From contig SCSY01000184.1 in assembly GCA_004298625.1 (NCBI GenBank), forward strand, positions 1-5,499: 5,499 bases of DNA. Reading direction: 5' to 3'. The stretch comes from Nitrospirota bacterium (GTDB lineage Bacteria; Nitrospirota; Thermodesulfovibrionia; Thermodesulfovibrionales; UBA1546). The first letter of the stretch is position 1. Each line of letters opens with the position of its first letter. The translations under genes and the position numbers were made by a program. Below the pieces are notes generated by a model that ran no database searches, was not told where the DNA came from, and was given only the letters and a program-made list of their open reading frames with translations. Shown here in pieces: positions 1 through 4,412 of the stretch.

Positions 1-593
1 AGTTTGACCAGCAGTTCGGCGATGCGCCTGACGGTACAGACAGCGACCTTATGCCCGACAGGTTCAAGGGATATGGTTATCTGTTAGGCGTTGGCGTAAA
101 ACCTACGCCTATGTTTGGAATAAGGGGTGAGTATGCATTCGGTTCAGGCGACAATGTCGGCACTGATGGCGATAACGAAGCATTCCAGACCACGCTCGGT
201 AATGATATTCACTATACCCAGGTTTTTGAATACACAACAACCACACCGGGCGGCGCCCGTTCAACAGGTATAAGCAACGTCACATATTACAGAGCAGGGA
301 TTGACCTCAACCCGACAAAAGACTTGTCAGCATCTCTGGATTACTTTATCCTGAAGGCTAATAAAACATACGGCGCAGGCACTACAGCCTCAGGAGAAAG
401 AGCTCCTAATTCAAAGAAGATAGGCCAGGAAACCGACCTCAAGATCAGCTATAAGCTTGACAAGAACCTCACCTACTTCATTATGGCAGGTTATCTTGAC
501 ACGGAGGGATGGTGGACAACTAACGGACTATGCACTGTCCAAAACGACAAGCCTATAACACAGGCTGTTCACGGCCTCACACTCAGCTTCTAA
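1..593 (+). CDS. Outer-membrane beta-barrel protein, alginate-export-like (3' part)
   Basis: The 5' end lies outside the window. The reading frame is open from base 3 (first full codon TTT) to the TAA at 591-593, giving 196 visible residues. The ATG at 51 is only an internal methionine, because the same frame stays open upstream of it. The sequence shows alternating polar/hydrophobic stretches rich in Tyr, Gly and Thr, such as YGYLLGVGVKP, IRGEYAFGSG, SASLDYFILKA and LKISYKLDKN, separated by Gly/Asp/Asn-rich loops. The protein ends in GLTLSF with a terminal Phe, the usual C-terminal signature for BAM-dependent outer-membrane barrels. The style resembles alginate-export/porin-like barrels (Alginate_exp type) common in Nitrospirota and Deltaproteobacteria, but the exact family and substrate cannot be settled from a fragment. 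It is followed by a strong terminator, so it ends its transcription unit. I am sure it is a barrel and unsure of the subfamily. Confidence 0.75.
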   Translation, partial: FDQQFGDAPDGTDSDLMPDRFKGYGYLLGVGVKPTPMFGIRGEYAFGSGDNVGTDGDNEAFQTTLGNDIHYTQVFEYTTTTPGGARSTGISNVTYYRAGIDLNPTKDLSASLDYFILKANKTYGAGTTASGERAPNSKKIGQETDLKISYKLDKNLTYFIMAGYLDTEGWWTTNGLCTVQNDKPITQAVHGLTLSF

Positions 594-617
594 TTGTAAC
601 ATCTGAATTTGGTTTTC

Positions 618-650
618 AAGGCGGGTCGCAAGACCCGCCTTTTTATTTTT
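618..650 (+). terminator. Rho-independent terminator of the barrel gene
   Basis: A perfect 10-bp GC-rich stem (618-627 with 632-641) encloses a GCAA tetraloop of the stable GNRA class. It is followed at once by a T-rich tract (640-650, interrupted by one A). It lies 25 nt after the stop codon of the barrel gene. The opposite strand lacks a good T-run after the stem, so it should act only on the + strand. It separates the barrel gene from cobA-hemD, whose start codon is only 19 nt past the T-tract. Confidence 0.93.
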
Positions 651-651
651 G

Positions 652-660
652 TGTTAAAAT
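652..660 (+). promoter_or_regulatory. Candidate extended -10 promoter for cobA-hemD
   Basis: TGT followed by TAAAAT forms a TGN-extended -10 element (hexamer 655-660, five of six matches to TATAAT). The -35 region would fall inside the terminator hairpin and shows no TTGACA-like hexamer, so the TGN extension would have to compensate. The predicted transcription start is about 667-670, at or next to the ATG at 670. A promoter is needed here because the strong terminator ends immediately upstream. Confidence 0.45.
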
Positions 661-669
661 TATCTTCAC

Positions 670-2211
670 ATGAAAAATACTAAAGGAAAAGTCTATCTCG
701 TCGGCGCAGGTCCCGGTGATATCGGCCTGCTTACGATCAAAGGTATGAAATGCCTTCAGAAGGCAGAGGTGGTTATCTATGACTTTCACCTTAATGCGCA
801 GGTCCTGAATTACATAAACCACGATGCTGAATTTATATATGCAGGCAAGCGCGGCGGCCATCACACGATGACTCAGGATGAAATAAACAAAGTTCTCGTT
901 AAAAAGGCAAAGGCCGGGAAAAAAGTGTGCAGGCTAAAGGGCGGAGACCCGTTTGTATTCGGCAGGGGCGGAGAAGAGGCGGAAGCCCTCGCAAAAGAGG
1001 GCGTCGAATTCGAGATCGTCCCCGGCGTCAGCTCCGCAGTTGCCGCTCCGGCATATGCGGGCATACCGATAACTCACAGGCTTTACTCATCTTCATTCGC
1101 GGTGATACCCGGATACGAGGATACGACTAAGGATGAATCTTCGATAGACTGGTCGAGGCTCGCAACAGGGGTAGGCACGCTTATTTTCCTGATGGCTGTA
1201 AAGAACATGGATGTCCTGATCAAAAAACTCATAGAGAACGGGAGAAGCCCTGAAACGCCTGTTGCAGTTATCAGGTGGGGGACGAGGCCGGACCAGAAAA
1301 CAATAACAGGGACTCTCGGCAATATTATGGAGGCAGTCAGGCAAAAGGAGATAAAGCCCCCTGCTGTTATGGTGGTCGGCGACGTCGTGAAACTCAGGGA
1401 CACCCTTAATTGGTATGAGAAGAAACCCATGTTCGGCCAGAGGATACTCACAACAAGAGAGCATTCAGGGGGATTCGAGGAATTAGAGGAAATGGGAGCG
1501 GAGATAATAGCATTCCCGACAATAGAGATAGCGCCTCCTGAAAACTACAGAGACCTTGACAGGGCAATAAACAGGATCGGCTCTTATGCCTGGATTATAT
1601 TCACGAGCGCAAACGGGGTGCGCTATTTCATGCAGAGGCTTATTGACAGGGATAAGGATATCAGGGAGATGAAGGGAGTGAAGGTATGCGCCATAGGGAC
1701 CAAGACTGCCGCCGAGATAAAAAAATTCGGCATAAAAGTGGATCTTATCCCTGAAGAATTTAACGCGGAAGGACTCATAGAATCGTTTCAAAGGGTCAAA
1801 GTATCAAAGGGTCAAAGTTTGAAAGGAATGAGGCTCCTGCTGCCGAGGGCTGAAAAGGCAAGGGAGATTTTCCCTGAAAAGGTGAGGGAGCTCGGAGGCG
1901 AAATTGACGTGCCTGTGGCCTACCGTGCGATAAAACCGGAAATGCACGGCAAAAGATTAAAACGTTTTTTAAAAGAGGGCAGAATTTCCATAGCGACTTT
2001 CACAAGCGCCGCCACATTCAACAACTTCAGGGAGATTATCGGCGAAGACGCCGACGAGCTTTTAAGGGACGTCGCTATCGCTGTGATAGGCCCCGTGACC
2101 GCTCGGGCGATAGAGAAGGCAGGGCTCAAGGTTGACATAATGCCTAAAAAGGCCACAATCGAGGCAATGGTTGAGGAGATTAAAAGATGGGTAAGGAAGA
2201 AAAAATCATAG
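670..2211 (+). CDS. cobA-hemD: Bifunctional uroporphyrinogen-III C-methyltransferase / uroporphyrinogen-III synthase
   Basis: This 513-aa fusion joins two tetrapyrrole enzymes. Residues 1 to about 250 are SUMT/CobA, which methylates uroporphyrinogen III at C2 and C7 with SAM to give precorrin-2, toward siroheme, cobalamin and related products. Visible motifs are the VYLVGAGPGD N-terminus, RLKGGDP at 88-94, GRGGEE at 98-103, and the AYAGIPITHR and WGTRP segments. Residues 256 to about 508 are HemD, which cyclises hydroxymethylbilane to uroporphyrinogen III. Its motifs are TSANGV at 312-317, LLLPRAEKARE, TFTSAA at 443-448 and IGPVTA. Both activities are probably cytoplasmic. The ATG at 670 is the first possible start: an in-frame TAA lies at 655-657 with no ATG, GTG or TTG between. 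There is no Shine-Dalgarno, which fits leaderless initiation. Oddities are PGY at 147-149 where most SUMTs have TGH, and an 8-bp tandem repeat tract coding for residues 373-386. No other heme or cobalamin gene lies alongside in the window. Confidence 0.95.
   Translation: MKNTKGKVYLVGAGPGDIGLLTIKGMKCLQKAEVVIYDFHLNAQVLNYINHDAEFIYAGKRGGHHTMTQDEINKVLVKKAKAGKKVCRLKGGDPFVFGRGGEEAEALAKEGVEFEIVPGVSSAVAAPAYAGIPITHRLYSSSFAVIPGYEDTTKDESSIDWSRLATGVGTLIFLMAVKNMDVLIKKLIENGRSPETPVAVIRWGTRPDQKTITGTLGNIMEAVRQKEIKPPAVMVVGDVVKLRDTLNWYEKKPMFGQRILTTREHSGGFEELEEMGAEIIAFPTIEIAPPENYRDLDRAINRIGSYAWIIFTSANGVRYFMQRLIDRDKDIREMKGVKVCAIGTKTAAEIKKFGIKVDLIPEEFNAEGLIESFQRVKVSKGQSLKGMRLLLPRAEKAREIFPEKVRELGGEIDVPVAYRAIKPEMHGKRLKRFLKEGRISIATFTSAATFNNFREIIGEDADELLRDVAIAVIGPVTARAIEKAGLKVDIMPKKATIEAMVEEIKRWVRKKKS
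1788..1827 (+). repeat. Five-unit 8-bp tandem repeat inside hemD
   Basis: Units start every 8 bp at 1788 (TCAAAGGG), 1796 (TCAAAGTA), 1804 (TCAAAGGG), 1812 (TCAAAGTT) and 1820 (TGAAAGGA). The first two units and the next two make a 15-bp perfect direct repeat at 16-bp spacing (1788-1802 and 1804-1818). As 8 is not a multiple of 3, the tract is read in rotating frames and encodes a non-repetitive basic segment (about residues 373-386). This sits at the junction between the FNAEGLIESF and MRLLLPRAEKARE segments of HemD. Confidence 0.85.
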
Positions 2212-2312
2212 ATATGCATCATATAAACTGGACTGAGAAAAGGCAGAAATGTTATCATAAAAACGGTTTTCGGGTATGTTTTTTATTTCTTGAATTGACA
2301 ACTAATCACTAA
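2187..2312 (+). CDS. Doubtful 41-codon ORF overlapping the end of cobA-hemD
   Basis: An ATG at 2187 opens a 41-residue frame ending at TAA 2310-2312. It is preceded by GAGGAG at 2173-2178 with 8-nt spacing, one of the best Shine-Dalgarno-like signals in the window. It overlaps the last 25 nt of cobA-hemD, as expected for a coupled downstream gene. The product begins MGKEEKIIDMHHINW and later has a hydrophobic VCFLFLEL segment. I do not recognise it. Its last codons and stop are formed by the heptad repeat at 2296-2323, so it could be the remnant of a longer gene or pure chance. The Shine-Dalgarno bases also encode part of the VEEIKRW end of HemD, so their presence may be coincidental. Confidence 0.2.
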   Translation: MGKEEKIIDMHHINWTEKRQKCYHKNGFRVCFLFLELTTNH

Positions 2313-2323
2313 TAACTGACAAC
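2296..2323 (+). repeat. Four-unit degenerate heptad repeat
   Basis: Four consecutive 7-bp units are present: TGACAAC (2296), TAATCAC (2303), TAATAAC (2310) and TGACAAC (2317), with consensus T(G/A)A(C/T)NAC. It lies in the spacer before the tRNA, ending 10 nt before the mature tRNA 5' end. Degenerate heptamer arrays of this style are known from cyanobacteria (STRR sequences) and occur in other genomes. No function is evident. The TTGACA at 2295-2300 is part of this array and has no convincing -10 partner. Confidence 0.75.
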
Positions 2324-2333
2324 TGTCGTCATC

Positions 2334-2407
2334 GCCCCCTTAGCTCAGTCGGATAGAGCACAGGTTTCCTAAACCTGGTGCCGCAGGTTCGATTCCTGCA
2401 GGGGGCA
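2334..2407 (+). tRNA. tRNA-Arg (anticodon CCU)
   Basis: A complete cloverleaf is visible. The acceptor stem pairs 2334-2340 with 2400-2406, with A2407 as discriminator. The D stem is GCTC 2343-2346 with GAGC 2356-2359, and the D loop contains GGA, including the A20 arginine identity base. The anticodon stem is CAGGT 2361-2365 with ACCTG 2373-2377. The loop is TTCCTAA, so the anticodon is CCT (2368-2370), which reads AGG. The T stem GCAGG/CCTGC encloses TTCGATT. No CCA is encoded (CTT follows A2407), so CCA is added by nucleotidyltransferase. AGG is the dominant arginine codon in the neighbouring cobA-hemD gene. The next gene starts 8 nt after the tRNA end. Confidence 0.97.
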
Positions 2408-2415
2408 CTTTAATT

Positions 2416-2853
2416 ATGAAAAACCAGATTAAATATCTGCAGAATATTTTCTATGACCTGCTGAACGATTACGGCAGGGTCTATATTATCGTAAAACATT
2501 CCGACCGGACGACCATAGGCAACAGGGGATTTACAGAAGAAGAGAAGGAGAAGGGTCTTATCCTGACCTTCAATAACAAGAACTACAAATCGCTCCAGTG
2601 GACAGAGGATGGGAGCATCATCACGTCTCTCGGTTTTGGAACCGGCAATAAACCTGAAAACTGCTTTCTCCACTGTGACGACATAGTGGCCGTATATTCC
2701 CCTGACGCAAAAGTAAAGCTTGACAGGTGGGACATGTTGAGCATGGAAGATTCCTCTGCATATTCTCAAAATGCTCAAAAATCCAAACGGATAACTTCAG
2801 ACGAAAAAAGGAAGATAGTATCTCTGGACAATTTCAGGAAAGCAAAAGCCTGA
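2416..2853 (+). CDS. SspB-like ClpXP adaptor protein
   Basis: The product is a 145-aa soluble protein with no signal peptide or membrane segment. SspB proteins deliver ssrA-tagged and other substrates to the ClpXP protease. The evidence is pattern resemblance. A helical N-terminus (about residues 1-20, ending FYDLLNDYGRVYI) leads into a segment GLILTFNNKNYKSLQWTEDG, then SLGFGTG, and then CDDIVAVYSPDAKV (about 46-102). This matches the order seen in alphaproteobacterial SspB: a hydrophobic-strand segment, the W.LEVTED-like strand, SLSFGG, and the FDAI..F.DP strand. A polar, probably disordered linker (about 107-132) then ends in KIVSLDNFRK, close to the VVSLDAFRKK-type ClpX-docking tail I recall for those proteins. 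Length fits the family (about 150-165 aa). The start is fixed: an in-frame TAG at 2341 inside the tRNA leaves ATG 2416 as the only usual start. It has no ordinary Shine-Dalgarno; only the tRNA acceptor strand AGGGGG (2400-2405) is well placed. The family call is inference from memory. Confidence 0.6.
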   Translation: MKNQIKYLQNIFYDLLNDYGRVYIIVKHSDRTTIGNRGFTEEEKEKGLILTFNNKNYKSLQWTEDGSIITSLGFGTGNKPENCFLHCDDIVAVYSPDAKVKLDRWDMLSMEDSSAYSQNAQKSKRITSDEKRKIVSLDNFRKAKA

Positions 2854-2890
2854 GGGCTGCAAAGGCGCAAAATTCAGGAATAATATTTTA

Positions 2891-2919
2891 TTGAAACGCC
2901 GAATAATTTGTGATACCTT
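2891..2919 (+). promoter_or_regulatory. Candidate promoter of the PilZ gene
   Basis: TTGAAA (2891-2896, five of six matches to TTGACA) is followed after exactly 17 bp by TACCTT (2914-2919). The -10 hexamer itself is weak but carries a TGA extension (2911-2913). The predicted start is near 2925-2926, at the A of the ATG at 2926. This implies a leaderless or almost leaderless mRNA. Confidence 0.45.
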
Positions 2920-2925
2920 TTAGGC

Positions 2926-3594
2926 ATGGACGAAAAAAGACGGCATAAGCGGGTTACTGTAGAGGGAGTTTACGGCAATGTGGTCTTTGCCTCTAAGGCG
3001 GAAATTATTAATATAAGCCTTGGAGGCGCTGCAATACAGGTTGATACAAATCTTAAGATCGGCAAAGAGTATAACATAAGGTTAGAGGGGAAGGATAAAC
3101 ATGTAGAGATTAAAGGCATTACTGTATGGTCTGTGCTGAGCGAGTCTAAAAAAGGGCCTCACGGCGATGTAATCCCGATATATCATACAGGCATAAAGTT
3201 TATTAATGCATTGACCGACAAGAGCGCCGAGCTTGTTGATTTTATAGAAAGCCACAAAATCAAAGGGACTGAAGACAGGCTGAGGGGCATTAGATTTAAA
3301 GTCCAAACAAATGAAAAGGCTATTGTAGATTACTCCTTCGGATACAGAGTCAAGTTTATCAGTCTTAGCGGAATGTTCATAGAAACCCTGCAAATCTTCA
3401 AACCTGAAGACAGGCTTCCTATGGAAATAGCCCTTAAGAACGGAAGCATTATAAGATTTGTTGGAAGAGTCGTCTCCTGTACGGAGATTGCAGATAAGCA
3501 TCCAATCCACTACAACATCGGGGTTGAATTTGTAGAGATGTCTGATGAAGATAAGCTTAAGCTTGAAGAATTTGTCCGTTCAGTGAGCAATTAG
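2926..3594 (+). CDS. Tandem PilZ-domain protein, probable c-di-GMP receptor
   Basis: This is a 222-aa cytoplasmic protein with no membrane segment or signal peptide. Residues 1 to about 110 form a PilZ domain with both c-di-GMP-binding motifs intact: RxxxR as R5-RHK-R9, and (D/N)xSxxG as N29-I-S31-LG-G34. These are followed by beta-rich sequence and a HTGIKFINALTDKSAELVDFIES end typical of PilZ. Residues about 117-222 repeat the architecture: RGIRFKV, then FISLSGMFIET (144-154), then YNIGVEFVEMSDEDKLKLEEFV. In this second copy the Asp/Asn of the second motif is Phe144 and the RxxxR is incomplete, so only the first copy is likely to bind c-di-GMP. The target process (motility, exopolysaccharide or other) cannot be told. 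No diguanylate cyclase, pilus or flagellar gene is in the window. ATG 2926 has an AGG only 1 nt upstream, too close to serve as a Shine-Dalgarno, and lies just after a candidate extended -10. Confidence 0.85.
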   Translation: MDEKRRHKRVTVEGVYGNVVFASKAEIINISLGGAAIQVDTNLKIGKEYNIRLEGKDKHVEIKGITVWSVLSESKKGPHGDVIPIYHTGIKFINALTDKSAELVDFIESHKIKGTEDRLRGIRFKVQTNEKAIVDYSFGYRVKFISLSGMFIETLQIFKPEDRLPMEIALKNGSIIRFVGRVVSCTEIADKHPIHYNIGVEFVEMSDEDKLKLEEFVRSVSN

Positions 3595-3632
3595 ACATAT
3601 TATGAACTTGCCTTGGCTATGAAGTTTAAAAA

Positions 3633-3673
3633 TGTAATCTTTTTTTAACATCCCTGTAACATTAAGCTGATAT
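3633..3673 (+). promoter_or_regulatory. Candidate Pho-box array upstream of phoB
   Basis: Related 8-mers recur every 11 bp: TGTAATCT (3633), TTTAACAT (3644), TGTAACAT (3655) and GCTGATAT (3666). The two central units are the best. In hexamer terms they are TTAACA (3645-3650) and GTAACA (3656-3661) with 5-bp spacing, the geometry known for PhoP boxes of Bacillus and, with 11-bp phasing, for E. coli Pho boxes. The array ends just upstream of the candidate -35 at 3679. This is the usual place for activator binding and suggests autoregulation of the phoB-phoR operon. Function is inferred; the periodicity is directly visible. Confidence 0.5.
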
Positions 3674-3678
3674 GATAT

Positions 3679-3708
3679 TTTACAATATGCCGTTATACGT
3701 GCTATAAA
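3679..3708 (+). promoter_or_regulatory. Candidate promoter of phoB-phoR
   Basis: TTTACA (3679-3684, five of six matches to TTGACA) and TATAAA (3703-3708, five of six) are separated by 18 bp. The -10 is preceded by TGC (3700-3702), a TGN extension. The expected start is about 3714-3715, coinciding with the ATG at 3714. There is no Shine-Dalgarno between the -10 and the ATG, so a leaderless transcript is likely. Confidence 0.55.
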
Positions 3709-3713
3709 ATAGA

Positions 3714-4412
3714 ATGAAAGCAAAGAACATCCTTGTCATTGATGACGAGGCAGACCTCGTCGAACTTGTCTCGTATAATCTTACGAAAGAAGGCTTCTCT
3801 GTTGATTCTGCATACGACGGGGAAGGAGCCCTAAAAAAAATCAGGGCAAAAAAATACGACCTTGTCGTGCTCGACCTGATGCTTCCGGGATTAAACGGAA
3901 TGGAGCTTTGCAGGATTATAAAGAACGATCCCAATACGGCCTCTTTGCCGATCATAATGCTGACCGCAAAGGGAGAAGAGGTTGATAAGGTCCTCGGCCT
4001 CGAGATGGGCGCGGACGATTACATCACAAAACCGTTCAGTCCGAGGGAGCTTATCGCAAGGGTAAAGGCAGTTCTGAGAAGAACAGAGGAGAAGCCCGCA
4101 GGTGAAAAGATAATACAGGCAGGGGACCTCAGGATAAACAAGGAAACCTACACCGTCACACTCAAAGGCGAGCCCATAAAATTAAGCGCCACTGAATTCA
4201 AGCTGCTTCTTTTCCTTGCCGAGAGAAAGGGCAGGGTATTCAGCCGCGAGCAGCTGCTCGATGCCGTATGGAGCAATGAGGCGTTTGTCGAGCCGAGGAC
4301 AGTGGATGTTCACATAAGGAGACTGCGCACGCAGATAGAAAAAGACGCCGCGAAGCTCCGCTATATCAAGACCATGCGCGGCATAGGCTACTTCTTTGAA
4401 GGAGGGCAGTGA
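3714..4412 (+). CDS. phoB: PhoB-like OmpR-family response regulator
   Basis: This 232-aa two-domain transcription factor is activated by phosphoryl transfer from the kinase encoded next to it. The receiver domain (about 1-122) has the acidic pair D10-D11, the phospho-acceptor D54 in VVLDLMLPG, the switch residue T84, Y103, and K106-P107. The C-terminal OmpR/PhoB winged helix (about 133-230) shows LSATEFKLLLFLAERKGRVFSREQLLDAVW, then VDVHIRRLRTQIE as recognition helix, and the wing RGIGYFF. Receiver signatures such as CRIIKNDP and GADDYITKPFSPRELIARVKAVLRR are those of PhoB/PhoP rather than other OmpR-family members. Length matches PhoB (about 229 aa). The candidate Pho box upstream and the PhoR-like partner support a phosphate-starvation role. 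No pst or phoU genes are in view to confirm it. The stop codon overlaps the start of the kinase gene. Confidence 0.9.
   Translation: MKAKNILVIDDEADLVELVSYNLTKEGFSVDSAYDGEGALKKIRAKKYDLVVLDLMLPGLNGMELCRIIKNDPNTASLPIIMLTAKGEEVDKVLGLEMGADDYITKPFSPRELIARVKAVLRRTEEKPAGEKIIQAGDLRINKETYTVTLKGEPIKLSATEFKLLLFLAERKGRVFSREQLLDAVWSNEAFVEPRTVDVHIRRLRTQIEKDAAKLRYIKTMRGIGYFFEGGQ
4401..4406 (+). promoter_or_regulatory. Closely spaced Shine-Dalgarno of phoR
   Basis: GGAGGG lies inside the last codons of phoB, only 2 nt before the GTG at 4409. This is the only strong Shine-Dalgarno near the kinase start. The spacing is shorter than usual, so initiation probably relies on coupling through the overlapping stop/start (GTGA at 4409-4412). 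Confidence 0.55.

Noticed and set aside
51..593. ATG at 51 as the true start of the barrel protein
   Set aside because: The frame is open from base 3 with barrel-like sequence continuing upstream, there is no promoter or Shine-Dalgarno before 51, and 180 aa would be too short without a signal peptide.
2258..2280. AAAAC-G-GTTTT near-palindrome as a terminator of cobA-hemD
   Set aside because: A one-base loop is not possible and the stem is weak, although T-rich sequence follows.
1788..2323. CRISPR-like repeats
   Set aside because: The 8-bp and 7-bp units are contiguous tandem repeats without spacers, and no cas gene is present.
2295..2326. TTGACA at 2295-2300 as -35 of a tRNA promoter
   Set aside because: At 16-18 bp spacing there is no TATAAT-like hexamer. 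The hexamer is explained as part of the heptad array.
2334..2407. tRNA-Arg as an integration site of a mobile element
   Set aside because: There is no duplicated tRNA 3' end, integrase gene or change in gene content in the window.
2849..2878. CCTGA/TCAGG inverted repeat after the SspB-like gene as a terminator
   Set aside because: The stem is only 5 bp with a 20-nt loop and no T-run follows.
3605..3646. AACTT/AAGTT hairpin plus a T-run after the PilZ gene as a terminator
   Set aside because: The stem is short and AU-rich, and the T-run begins 12 nt after it. The T-run is better explained as part of the Pho-box spacing region.
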